NCBI GenBank assembly: GCA_037693485.1
Contig: CM075348.1
Coordinates: forward strand, 9,282,501 to 9,346,500
Direction of reading: 5' to 3'
DNA length: 64,000 nt
Source of the DNA: Kitagawia praeruptora
Taxonomy: Eukaryota; Streptophyta; Magnoliopsida; Apiales; Apiaceae
Below are positions 11,860 through 23,188 of this stretch, in pieces (positions within the stretch are counted from its first letter, which is position 1; every line of letters starts with the position of its first letter). The translations under genes and the position numbers were made by a program. The notes below the pieces were generated by a model. The model searched no databases. It was given only the letters and a program-made list of their open reading frames with translations, and had not been told where the DNA came from.

Positions 11860-12101
11860 CACAAACTTCAAATTTTAAACTTGAACTTGTTTCGACATAA
11901 ATTTGATTATCCGAGTTAAGCTAGAAAGCTCGAAATAACTGTAATAGTACTTTGTCTACAACTTTCCGATTTTGATACTCTAGCTATTAGATGTTCGTAA
12001 ATCATAAGTGATAATGAAACCACATAATCTTTAGTGAAAGTTGGTCAATACTCAAGAAAAATATTAAAACAGATGCTTTTTGAAGATGAAAACATATTTA
12101 T
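11860..12101. repeat. Second copy of the F-box upstream block, cut by copia insertion
   Basis: Diverged duplicate of about 9333-9560 (shared AACATAAATTTGATTAT, GAAAGCTCGAA, AATGAAACCACA). It stops at the left LTR of the copia element, and the duplicate resumes after the right LTR at 21247. 11301-11859 is the 3' flank of F-box copy A with no further gene. Confidence 0.7.
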
Positions 12102-13149
12102 TGTTAGAAAATGGAGTTTTTGGAGCATAAGTATTTTATGTTCTTGATGTTAATTCCGGATTTTAACGATTGGAAATTATTCCTTGCTATGAGGACTTAA
12201 ATTTTCATATATGGGTCTAAGTAATTTTCTTAGTGAAACCCATAGAGAAATAGAGTTGAAGTGGGTAGCTTGAAAGAGCTTGAAAATGAGAATGTGTATT
12301 TGTCCCACATTGAAATAAATAAAGGGGGGTTGTTGGCTTTATATAGAATCACACACATGGGTAGTGTACAACTACTAAGGTGTATGATGGTGCATGGTGT
12401 TACTGTGTGATCCACGCGCGCATCGCCGCCCGCCACGCCACGCCTCGTGTCGGCTCGGTCGAAGGGCGATTTGGGCGAATGTCTCGGCGTCTCGCGTACA
12501 CGAGGCGACCTGGGCGAGGGATTTTATTTATGTTTTTAATTAATATTTTAATTAGAATATATATATATTAATTGGGATCAGTACTTGGAATAAATCGACC
12601 GTTTCATTCTAATTAATTGGAATGGGAGTTACAATATTAATTGGATGGCATCAGTTACGTTTGGCCTCTCCTATAAATAGAGAGCTAAGTTGCTGGGTTT
12701 GAGATACCACACCCTACATTCTCTTCTCTTCTCTACACTCTCTGTTCTCCTCCTTCCATAGTTTCTTGTACTTAAGGTTTTCCTGCTACTGAGGTGCTAG
12801 TCGAAGTTGAGTATTCTGATTGCTGTGATCACTGTACTCGGAGCTGTTTTATCCTGGGAGAGGTGTTGCAAGCATCCCAACACAGTTGTAAGTGGGGGCA
12901 ATTATCTCTTCAAGAGCAGTCAGGACTTCTAGCAAATCCTGACGACTCAGTTGTTGTTTTACTTGTTTTACATACTGATATAGCTATGGCTGCTGGTATG
13001 TTTTCTGACTTTCTTTTTTTTCTTTCAGTTACTGATATGCATGCTTTTTACCTTCATGTTTTGTTTCGTTAATTTTTTGCTTGGCCTTGGCATGTTAAAT
13101 ACGATATATAACTGCCTCTATGTTGCTGTATTAGTTAATATTTCCAACA
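12102..13149 (+). repeat. 5' LTR of the degenerate copia element
   Basis: 1048 bp, TG...CA. It contains a clear TATA box (CTATAAATAG, 12671-12680). Compared with the 3' LTR it lacks about 370 bp between two TAAATC sequences, consistent with a deletion by microhomology, and has a shorter TA run. Confidence 0.88.
12671..12680 (+). promoter_or_regulatory. TATA box of the copia LTR promoter
   Basis: CTATAAATAG is conserved in the 3' LTR at 20403-20412. A pyrimidine-rich leader (CTCTTCTCTTCTCTAC) follows about 40 bases downstream. Confidence 0.65.
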
Positions 13150-13187
13150 TTCTTGAAGAGATACTTCGTTATATAGTATTTAGCATA

Positions 13188-15482
13188 ATGGTTAACGAGA
13201 GTGAAATTTCTGCTAGTGGTAGTTCGGTTGCATCTGCTGGGGTCATTGATTGGACCACTTACAGTTTTCCACAACCCGTTGAATTAACTGGCTTGCCGGA
13301 GAAATTCAATGGGGGCGTCGGCTTTTCTTGTTGGCAGAAAAGGATGAAGTTGTGGTTGACTGTAAAGGGTTTGTGGCCTGTCGTGGAGTATGAGAAGCCG
13401 GTTGTGGATCAAGAGAAGGCTGAATCATTTAAGGGTTTTGCTAAGTGGGCTGAGAAGGATGGGGTGGCTAGGGCGGCCATTTTGGCCGCTCTCACGAACA
13501 CATTGTTTGATGTGTACTCCTCCGATGCCTACACCGCAAAACTCTTATGGGAGAAGCTGGACCAGACACACAATACTGACTCACAAGGTCTGGAAAAGTA
13601 TTCTGTGGCTAGGTTCCTTGATTTCAAGCTGGTGGACAATAAATCCATGACTGAGCAAGTGCATGAGTTCGAGATGATAGTGCATGCTTTGAAGGAGTCC
13701 GGAATGGACCTCCCCGAAAAGTTTAAGGTGATGAGTGTGATTGAAAAGCTCCCAAAGTCTTGGGAAGAGTTCTCTCTCTCCCTGAAAAGACAGAAAGGAG
13801 AGATCACCTGGACCAACCTTATGCTGGACATCTCGGTGCAATAACAACACAAGTCCAAACAGGGACATGTGATGCCGACTGAGCATGGAAGTTCGAAGGT
13901 GAATGTAGCAACTATAGGACAGAAAATGAAGGCTGTCTCTAAGAAGGGTAATAGTAATAAACCTAAGAATGACAATGATAAGGCCAAGAAACCAAAGGCA
14001 AACAAACCATGTTGGTCTTGTAGGCAGGTTGGGCACTGGAGTAAGGACTGCCCTACAAAGAAAGCAAAGAAAGCCGAGGCTGTAGCTCAAGCGAATGCTG
14101 TGCTTGGAACCTCAAGTGGGCCTGTAGCGAACATGGTTGTTGGTGAGGCTTTGGCTTCTGAAACCAACGTGGACCGGTATGTTGCCTACAACCCTGTACT
14201 ATTTTCCACTTATCTGTCAAATGAATGGTTGATTGATACTGGAGCTAATGTGCATATTTGTGCTGACATTAGTTTATTTGTATCTTATCAACAGAGTCAT
14301 AGCTTGACAGTGACGATGGGGAACGCAAGTGCCGCTCAAGTACATGGAGTAGGAAACGTGGACCTGAAGTTTCCTTCGGGACGTATTCTATCCCTGACGA
14401 GAGTGCATCATGTTCCTGACATGCATAGAAATATAATAAGTGATAGTTGTTTAGTAGCTAATGGCTTTGAAGTCTCTCTCAAATGTAATAAAGTAGTTCT
14501 TATTCATACTGGTACTTTCTTTGGCAAGGGTTATTTGTCAAATGGTTTATTTGTAATAAATGCTGAGCCCGTTTTGGGTGCGTTTAATAAGATTACTCCT
14601 TCTGTTAACTATGTTGAATCTTCAGATTTATGGCATGCTAGACTTGGTCACTTAAATTTTGGTGCTCTTAAAAATATGATGAACTTGGAGTTGATTCCAA
14701 AACACACTATAAGAAAGAATTCTAAATGTCAAGTATGTGTGTCTGCTAAACAAATAAGGAAACCTTTTCAAAATATTGTTAGGGATTCAGACTTGTTAGA
14801 TTTAGTACACACTGATATTTGTGAATTTGGTGGTGTGTTGACTAAGGACCAGTTTAGATACTTCATTACCTTTATAGATGATAGTAGTTGATACTATTAT
14901 ATTTATTTACTTAGACATAAGGATGAAGCACTTAGTAAATTCATTATATATAAAACTGAAGTAGAAAAACAAACTAGTAAGGTACTTAAAAGGTTGAGAT
15001 CTGATAGAGGTGGTGAGTATACGAGTAACGCTTTTAATGAATTTTGTGCAAGCAATGGTATAGTTCATGAAGTTACCCCACCATACACACCTGAGTCTAA
15101 TGGGGTTGCTGAGCGAAAGAACAGAACATTTAAAGATATAATTAATAGTATGCTTATTAATTCTGGGTTGCCTAAATACATGTGGGGAGAAGCTCTGAAT
15201 ACGGCTTGCCATATTCTGAATAGAGTCCCTCTGAAACACATGGATAAGACACCCTATGAGTTATGGAAGAGCAAAAAGACTAGTCTTAAATATCTTCGTG
15301 TGTGGGGGTGCCTTGCCAAGGTACTTGTCCCTGAACACAAGAGAAAGAAACTAGGTCCGAAGACTGTTGATTGTATCTTTCTGGGCTATCTTGAAACCAC
15401 TACAGCTATGAGATTTTTAGTGTTAAAATCTGACATAGATGGTATAGTGGCAAACACGATAGTTGAATTTCGTGATGCTACA
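13188..15482 (+). pseudogene. Copia Gag, protease and integrase region, with nonsense codons
   Basis: One frame runs from the ATG at 13188 and is broken by TAA at 13842-13844 and TGA at 14889-14891. The same frame continues after both, so these are point nonsense changes. Gag contains GFSCWQKRMKLWLTVKGLW and a CX2CX4HX4C zinc knuckle (CWSCRQVGHWSKDC). The retroviral-type aspartic protease active site is EWLIDTGANVH. The integrase shows the His/Cys zinc region (LWHARLGHLNFGAL...CQVCVSAK), then Asp in LVHTDICEFGG, Asp in RLRSDRGGEYT and Glu in PESNGVAERKNRT. The frame is cut after DAT at 15482 by a solo LTR and resumes at 17112. Confidence 0.88.
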
Positions 15483-17106
15483 TGATAAGTGGAGTTTATA
15501 TCCACTTGGAGCGTTCCAAGTCGGCTTAAATTGATTGCTTTGGCCTCAAGTTTGTGGTAGTTTTGATGTGTTTTGTGTAATTGTGCAGGGTTGAAGAAAT
15601 ATCGATTAAAGGTGTAGTTTCTGTCATTTTTGGAGCGTTTTGTGGAGTTGATTGATGATATGGAATGAAGAATGATGGCTAATATCAACTCCTAAGAAGT
15701 ATACAAGTTATTAAGGATGAAAGACGGAAGCTCATGCAAAAGGAACGGGAAGAAAAGGCGAAAAAAGGAAAGAAAAATCAGTTTTCGCAGAACGGGACCA
15801 AACCGGGGGCTCCCAGCCTTGTTTCCAGCGCTCCAGCCTTGTTTGGGCAGATTGGGCCGGCGCTTCAGGCGCCCATATGGCGCATCATGCGCTGCGGGAT
15901 GCTGGTGGTGCGCTGGAGAAAAATCAGCCAGAATTTCTGATTTTGTTTTGGCCATATCTTGAGTTCTAGAAGTCCGTTTGAGGCCCGTAAGCTATCCACG
16001 CAAAGATAACGAGATTCTCTATCATTCTAAAGTGGTCCAGAGGTCCAATTATGATTGGAACGTTCCAGAAAATCTGAAGAAATGACAGCTGCGAATTTCC
16101 CTTTAAATCAGAATCAGTTTAGGAAACGTACTTCTATTATAATTCTGATTAGGTATTTTCTTGCTGGGCAAGATGTCTAGAGCCTATATAAACACATCCA
16201 ACCCTTGTAAAATATATTCATCATCATTAGGAGTAGAACTATTACATACCAATTACTTAGATTTATTTGTATCTTTTCATACTTTGTTTTTATCATGGTT
16301 TCATCAGATCCCATGATGACGAGAGGTTCGATTATGAACTAATCGTTGTCATGGGATTCTAACGGATTTATTTATGGAGCTTTAGTATCTTGATGCTTTA
16401 AAGATCTGTGTGTGATGTATATTTGATATCCTCGTATGGTTATGCTTACTTGATAGATGCGTAGCTAACATCTAATTTGTTAATCTCTTGTGAAGCGAGA
16501 GTGGATCTTGAGATTTAGAACTTGCCATGCTAGCATAGGATAGGTTGATGTTTTAACATCATGATTTGTGGCATGATTAGAGATAATATGCTACCTTATG
16601 TGATCAATGTGGATAACTTGTTCTTCAACCGTTATGTTTTCAAATCTTATAGAGATATAGGGTCTAAGCATAATTGGTGTCTATTCATCTTCTATCTCTT
16701 TTGTGGATGTATGTTTAGTTTGGTATACGTATATTGAGAAGTAGCGTGTACTTGTTTCGTGTTATCCGATCAGATATCATAACCATTGCATATAGTGATT
16801 AAAGGCGTCAGATCTAAGCAAAGTATTTAATGAAGTTAGGATCCCATGGTTTTTCTTGCAGAAGTAATTAGATTTCAATTCTTGTTAGTTAGTTAATTCG
16901 TAGTTTTGTTAATTTGCTTCTTAGTTTAATTTAGTTAGTTAAAACCTTAATTTATTAATTGTCTTAGCAGTGAATTAAGATCATACACTGTTGCATAGGT
17001 GCGTTTACTGAATTAAAACCATAACATGATCCCTGTGGGAACGAATTTGGACTTAACCTTATATATTACTTGTGACCACGTACGCTTGCGTGATTTAGTG
17101 CAAACA
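15483..17106 (+). mobile_element. Solo LTR, probably Ty3/gypsy, nested in the copia polyprotein
   Basis: The 1624-bp sequence starts TGATAAGTGG, ends GTGCAAACA, and is flanked by perfect 5-bp duplications CTACA (15478-15482 and 17107-17111). Removing it with one duplicate restores the copia reading frame (DAT then FFEDVYP). TG...CA ends, a 5-bp duplication and absence of coding sequence define a solo LTR. The terminal style resembles large gypsy LTRs (Athila/Tat type), an impression not tested by alignment. Confidence 0.85.
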
Positions 17107-17111
17107 CTACA

Positions 17112-18916
17112 TTCTTTGAGGATGTTTACCCTATGAAGACTGGTATGCCTCAAGATACTTCTAATGAAGATCCTACTCACACATCAAGTTCTATTCCTAA
17201 TCATGTGGAAAAGATGACAAATGTGGGGGCGGAACCTAGTAGTAGCTCTGCTCCTAAGGAGGTAGAGGAACCACGAAGGAGTAAGCGTGCAAATGTAGTC
17301 AAAGATTTTGGAAGTGATTTCATCACTTACAATGTCGAGGACGAACCTTTAACTTTCCGACAAGCTATGGATTCTTCTGAGTCTAGGCATTGGAAGGGCG
17401 CTGTAAAGAGTGAAATTGACTCTATTGTTTCTAACGGAACATGGGAGTTAGTTGATCTCCCTCCTGGGTGTTCTACTATCGGGTGTAGATGGATTTTTAA
17501 AAGGAAGTTCAACCCTGACGGCTCAATAGATAAGTACAAAGCTAGACTAGTAGCTAAGGGATTTAAGCAAATGGAGGGCATTGATTACTTTGACACATAC
17601 TCTCCAGTAGCTAGAATGACAACAATCTGAATGCTAGTAGCATTGGCTTCCGTACATGGTCTTATCATCCATCAAATGGATGTAAAGACAGCTTTTCTTC
17701 ATGGTGAACTTGAAGAAGAGATTTATATGGATCAGCCTGAGGGATTTGTTGCATCTGGTAACGAAAGGAAAGTATGTAAGTTGATCAAATCCATCTATGG
17801 TTTGAAACAAGCTCATAGGGATTGGCATAAAAAGTTTGATGAAACTATAGTGCCGTTCAGTTATGATATTAATGATAGTGACAAATGTGTCTACACCAAA
17901 GTTAAAGGTAGTGAGTGTGTCATCTTGTGCTTATATGTAGATGACATATTACTGTTTGGAACCAATATTGAGATTATTAACGAGATAAAAGCTTTCTTGA
18001 AAAGGCACTTTGAAATGAAGGATATGGGTGAGGCTAGTGTGATTCTTGGTCTCAAACTGACACTGAGGGAATAACTTTATCGCAGTCTCATTATATAGAG
18101 AAATCTATACTTGAGAAATATGGTTATTCACAGTGTAGAATCGCTAGTACACCCTATGATCCTAAAGTTGCCCTTGTTAAGAATGCTTCAGGAGTACCTG
18201 TGTCTCAGTTAAGGTATTCTCAGATTATAGGGAGTTTGCAGTATCTTGCTAACTGTACTAGACCAGATATTTCATACTCTGTGTCTAAGTTGGCTAGATA
18301 TACAATCTGTCCAAACAGAACTCATTGGGATGCTCTTGATAGAGTACTTAAATATCTAAAAGGCACAATGTACCTAAGTTTACACTATAGGAGATTTCCT
18401 GGTGTGCTTGAGGGGTACAGTGATGCAAGTTGGATAGCTAAGAAGTCTGGTTCCAATGGAGTGACTGGATACGTGTTCACTTTAGCAGGTGGAGCAATAT
18501 CCTGGAAGTCGACCAAACAGACTATAGTAACTCGGTCTACTTTTGAGGCTGAGTTGTGTGCGCTTGATGCCACGGGGACGGAGGCTGAATGGTTACACGG
18601 ACTTATGTCCGCGATACCTGTAGTAAATAGACCTCTTCCTGCGCTTGCTATTCATTGTGATAGTAAAACAACTATCGACAAGATTAGCAGTAAAAAGTAT
18701 AATGCTAAGACAAAGAGGCACATCCAAGTTATACTAAAGTCTATTAGGGGTTTAGTGTCTTATAGGATTATTGCTGTAGAGTTCATAGGAACTCAGAATA
18801 ATATAGCTGATCCTTTAACTAAAGGACTGGAACCTGCAGTGGTCCTTAAATCGAGGTTGGGGATGGGGCTGTCAACCCATCATAGTTCATCATCAGTGGG
18901 AACCCAATGCACATGA
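17112..18916 (+). pseudogene. Copia reverse transcriptase and RNase H region, nonsense plus frameshift
   Basis: This continues the frame interrupted at 15482. RT motifs are visible: CRWIFKRKFNPDGSIDKYKA, ARLVAKGFKQMEGIDY, then after a TGA at 17628-17630 HQMDVKTAFLHGELEEEIYM, SIYGLKQAHRDW and the catalytic LYVDDILLFG. A one-base loss around 18057-18063 shifts the frame, and the rest continues in the new frame with LQYLANCTRPDISYSVS, the RNase H motifs YSDASWIAKK and STFEAELCALDA, and the end NNIADPLTKGLE. The accumulated lesions show that the element is dead. Confidence 0.88.
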
Positions 18917-19441
18917 GAGGAGATCCCTTGAAGTGTATTCAATGTGGTAATAACAAGTTGTAAGGATGAATTGGTAGTACCTTTGCTACATAGATGATAC
19001 TGTTGTATCTGAGTCTATCCCCTGTAAACCTAGAAGGTACTAACACTGCTAGTAAGCAAGAGTTATTATAACTCTGAATGAGGTCAAGTCATTCGACGAG
19101 ATGGTAGCAGTACATCTCTGGAGATGCCCAGCTAAGCGAATGTAATTGTGTGGTCGCAATTACAGGAAAAGGGTTATTCCTTGAAGCATTCGACGAACAG
19201 GATCGAGACAAGACCATTAATGTCTCAAAGCCGTAGATTGGCACCATAGCCTTTGACTTGTCATCGTCTATGGAACATGATTACATCAAACCGATTAAGA
19301 TTCAAGGTGAAACATTCCATCTGAATCCGGTAGTCATCGAAGTAGGGGACTTAGGAGGGTTCAAACCCGGAAGGGTACCGACTCTGAAAAATAAGTCATG
19401 ATGAGAAACCTGAAGCATTTCTATATGGATTTGTGGGGGAT
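18917..19441 (+). other. 3' untranslated region of the copia element and polypurine tract
   Basis: Non-coding stretch between the end of the RNase H frame and the 3' LTR. The last bases (TTTGTGGGGGAT, about 19430-19441) form the polypurine tract that primes plus-strand DNA synthesis. Confidence 0.6.
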
Positions 19442-19894
19442 TGTTAGAAAATGGAGTTTTTGGAGCATAAGTATTTTATGTTCTTGATGTTAATTCCGGA
19501 TTTTAACGATTGGAAATTATTCCTTACTATGAGGACTTAAATTTTCATATATGGGTCTAAGTAATTTTCTTTGTGAAACCCATAGAGAAATAGAGTTGTA
19601 GTGGGTAGCTTGAAAGAGCTTGAAAATGAGAATGTGTATTTGTCCCACATTGAAATAAATAAAGGGGGTTGTTGGCTTTATATAGAATACACATGGGTAG
19701 TGTACAACTACTAAGGTGTATGATGGTGCATGGTGTTACTGTGTGCTCCACGCGCGCCGCCGCCACCGCCCGCCTCGCCACGCCACGCCTCGGCTCGGTC
19801 GAAGGGCGATTTGGGTGAATGTCTCGGCGTCTCGCGTACGCGAGGCGACCTGGGCGAGGGATTTTATTTATGTGTTTAATTAATATTTTAATTA

Positions 19895-19952
<58 letters not shown>

Positions 19953-21246
19953 TGGGATCAGTACTTGGAATAAATCAGTAACTGGTCAGACATCTAATAC
20001 TGATGGACCAAGTCCTGATGAAATCCTGAAGGTACTACCAGATCCTGATGCTTGATCAAATACTGATGGACCTCAAGTCCTGACAGTATCAGATCCTGAT
20101 GCTTGATCAAATACTGATGGACCTCAAGTCCTGACGGTACCAGATCCTGATGATCAAATACTGATGGACGGACATCAGTTCCTGATGTTGAATCCTGAAC
20201 AGAATTTGATAATATATATTCGTATAATTAAAATAAAAACTGATATGTGTGGATAATATATATACGTAACTGTTACGATTTATTTAATATGAAATCAGCT
20301 GTTACAGCCGTTTTGATTATATTAAATCGACTGTTTCATTCTAATTAATTGGAATGGGAGTTACAATATTAATTGGGTGGCATCAGTTACGTTTGGCCTC
20401 TCCTATAAATAGAGAGCTAAGCTGCTGGGTTTGAGATATCACACCCTACATTCTCTTCTCTTCTCTACACTCTCTGTTCTCCTCCTTCCATAGTTTCTTG
20501 TACTTAAGGTTTTCCTGCTAGTGAGGTGCTAGTCGAAGTTGAGTATTCTGATTGCTGTGATCACTGTACTCGGAGCTGTTTTATCCTGGGAGAGGTGTTG
20601 CAAGCATCCCAACACAGTTGTAAGTGGGGGCAATTATCTCTTCAAGAGCATTCAGGACTTCGAGCAAATCCTGACGACTCAGCTGTTGTTTTACTTGTTT
20701 TACATACTGATATAGCTATGGCTACTGGTATGTTTTCTGACTTTCCTTTGTTCTTTCAGTTACTGATATGCATGCTTTTCACCTTCATGTTTTGTTTCGT
20801 TAATTGTTTGCTTGACATTGGCTTGTTAAATACGATATATAACTGCCTCTATATATGTTGCTGTATTAGTTAATACTAGCTTATAGCCCGTGCTTTTGCA
20901 CGGGTTACTTTTAATATTTTATAATTTATTTATAATATAATATTATAAATATTGATTTTAATATGTTATTGAAAGAATTCAAATCTTACAAATTTTATAT
21001 AATAATTTTTAGTATTAAATATAAATTAATATGTTGTTGGCGGGAATCGAACCTTGGACCTTCTGCATATAACAACTTTTATTATTTTAGTATCGTTAAA
21101 TCTAACGGTCATGATCTATTTGAGTTGCTGATCTAACGGTGATAATTGAGGGATAACCAAAAATGGGGATAACCAAAAATAGGGGTAACCAACTAAAATT
21201 ATACCCTTTTTGCTTATTATAATATAGTACGTATAGATTTCCAACA
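19442..21246 (+). repeat. 3' LTR of the degenerate copia element, split by a Helitron
   Basis: It matches the 5' LTR at both ends. It keeps a ~370-bp block (about 19975-20330) absent from the 5' LTR, which includes three diverged tandem copies built on ATACTGATGGAC and GATCCTGATG, and a longer (TA)n run at about 19897-19948. A 362-bp Helitron interrupts it near the 3' end. Confidence 0.85.
20876..21237 (-). mobile_element. Small non-autonomous Helitron (362 bp) inside the copia 3' LTR
   Basis: On the minus strand it starts TCTATACGTACTATATTATA and ends with hairpin CCCGTGC-AAAA-GCACGGG, seven bases, then CTAG. It sits precisely between A and T. The 5' LTR of the same retrotransposon holds the empty site (TTAATA joined to TTTCCAACA at 13136-13149), so both ends are fixed by direct comparison. 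No protein is encoded. It is a passive element needing a Rep/helicase source elsewhere. Confidence 0.93.
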
Positions 21247-22305
21247 TTTTTTTGTTAGAATTAAGAACTTATTTAGGAGGCAATTTAAACTGAATTTGTA
21301 TCAGTAACAGAAACAACAGAATTACTTTACTAGGTAAACACAACTTCTGTTACTTTTTGCTAGCTGTTTCGTATACACATTTGACCTTTTGCGAGATGTA
21401 AATTCCTCCTGCATAGTTCTTGATAGGTCAGGCCACGGAGTACATCAAGAGCGGTATCATGAAGAACTATTGTAAACGTGTTAAGAAATTTAAGGGGAAA
21501 GATCGGTTAAGTGATTTGCATGATGATATTTTAGTTCAAATTTTATCACTACTTGATGTAAAATCTGCAGCACAAACATGCATTTTATCGAGAAGATGGA
21601 ATAACGAGTTATGGATGCACCATCAAGATGTATACTTAAACAGTACGTAAAACTTTCGGTAAAACTTCATTCAAGTTTAGGAAATTCGTCCATATGGTGT
21701 TAACGGAAAACCGCATCCACTCAAATCCCCGATTCCTCTAGAATTATTAGATAAAGTTCATGCTCACACTCAGTATCACGATATTCGACATTTTGATTTA
21801 ATTAATCATTTGCTGTTCCACTCGTCATCGTACTTATCCTTCCCAGAAACAAGTCAGGCGAGACAGTGCATCTGCTGCAGGGTTCGCTTTACCAGGTCTG
21901 TACTTGATCTCATAATCAAAACCCAAAAGTTTAGTTAACCAACATTGTTGCTCAGGTGTTTGAATGGTTTGGGTAAGAAGTTCTTTGAGGCTTTTATGGT
22001 CTGTAAGAATGGTGAATCGACGGCCTAAAAGATAATGACGCCACTTGGCTAGAGAAGATGTAATGGCAAACATTTCATGGACATAAGTTGAAGAGTTTTG
22101 GAGGTGTGGTGAAAGTTTTGTGCTATAGTAGGCAATAGGGTGGCTATTGTCTGAACTATTAGCTAGCTGGTGTATCATTGCACTACTTTGAAAACACTGT
22201 GGCTTAAAAATCTTTCGATGGAAATCGATAGTGTTGATGTAGATCTCTTTTCAAGTCTCGTAAATTTAACAGAACTTCACATTATTCGTTGTTTCATTTT
22301 CTGAA
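21247..22305 (+). pseudogene. F-box gene copy B, truncated and interrupted
   Basis: A tandem duplicate of copy A. An ATG at 21459 opens MKNYCKRVKKFKGKDRLSD and an F-box (LHDDILVQILSLLDVKSAA...LSRRWNN) better preserved than in copy A. The frame ends at 21650 after a short insertion (ACGT) relative to copy A. Downstream, homology continues (KSPIPLELLDKVHAH-like) to about 21850. It is then replaced by a gypsy fragment, resumes at about 22180 (CACTACTTTGAAAACACTGT) and fades at about 22305. The last exon is lost. A pseudogene. Confidence 0.8.
21848..22178 (-). mobile_element. Ty3/gypsy RNase H fragment inside F-box copy B
   Basis: On the minus strand the frame reads HPIAYYSTKLSPHLQNSS, FAITSSLAKWRHYLLG, FTILTDHKSLKELLTQ, QQCWLTKLLGFDYEIKYRPG and ADALSRL. 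This is the RNase H end of a gypsy polymerase. Only about 110 residues are present and no LTR is seen nearby, so it is a filler-type fragment replacing roughly 100 bp of F-box sequence. Confidence 0.9.
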
Positions 22306-23188
22306 GAGAATCTATCTGTTACTCAAAAAATCAAACCAAACAGACCGGCCAATGCAGGGTACATGCTAGCTGAACACGACCAGCAAAGCATTTAGACAAC
22401 TCAAAAAACAAAGCTAAATCTCAGTTTGGGAATCACAAGAGGACATTAATGCAAGTAATGAGTGATGAGACTTGAGAGCATTGCAGTAGCATGTAAGATA
22501 TTATCGTAATAACTAAAATTGTTGTGTTAATGATCTAATGATTTTTTAATTTTTTCAAGAATTAATTGACATTTTTTTATTTTATTCATGACATCTTAAT
22601 ATATAATAAGAGGTCAAAATGTAAATTACAATTAATTAAAAACGTCCATAAATGTTTAAACTTTGACAATTTAATAAAATGATATAATAGGATTTATGGA
22701 TGCTAATAATAAAATTACAAAAAAAAAAGAGATGGGTTTAACTTAATTATGAAGCTTCGGTACTAATAACTTTATAAAATACTAACTTATTGACTGTGCA
22801 AGTTCTTTTACACATTTTTAGTAATCAAAATTTAATTTATAAATTTTTCCATTAATTCTTATATATTTTTTCAATAATCTTTAGATTAAATTCAAAATTG
22901 AATACCTTTGATAATCTTATAGAACAAATAATATAAATTTTAAGCAACATTAAACTTTTTATTTTTTTGGTGTTCTTAAACCTAATTATATAAGTATTAG
23001 ATATTAACATGTCATTAATGATATTCAAATTTTAATATATAATTAGTAATTTTGGAGTTGAAAATATTAGATTTTATATGTTTTTTATTCGAACATTTAA
23101 TTTAACCTATATTAGTATATTTGGAGTTTTAAATATTAAATTTAAATATATTATTAATGAGATTTGAACCTTTAACCTTTTATTAGTA
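22306..23188. other. A/T-rich spacer, nothing recognised
   Basis: No ORF with recognisable motifs and no ordered repeat. It contains short poly-A and poly-T tracts only. Confidence 0.5.

Larger units (their letters stand above)
12102..21246 (+). mobile_element. Degenerate Ty1/copia retrotransposon with nested insertions
   Basis: LTRs start TGTTAGAAAATGG and end TTTCCAACA. The 5' LTR is 12102-13149 and the 3' LTR is 19442-21246. The order Gag, protease, integrase, RT, RNase H identifies copia. A purine-rich tract (TTGTGGGGGAT) precedes the 3' LTR. The 5-bp flanks are similar but not identical (TTTAT on the left, TTTTT on the right). No initiator-Met-type primer-binding site follows the 5' LTR. 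Nested in it are a 1624-bp solo LTR within the polyprotein and a 362-bp Helitron within the 3' LTR. It inserted upstream of F-box copy B. Confidence 0.88.

Noticed and set aside
13150..13165. Primer-binding site of the degenerate copia element
   Set aside because: The sequence after the LTR (TTCTTGAAGAGATAC) does not match initiator Met-tRNA, and I could not assign another tRNA without a search.
19819..20055. Frame crossing the TA repeat in the copia 3' LTR
   Set aside because: Tyr/Ile alternation comes from the microsatellite; there is no homology.
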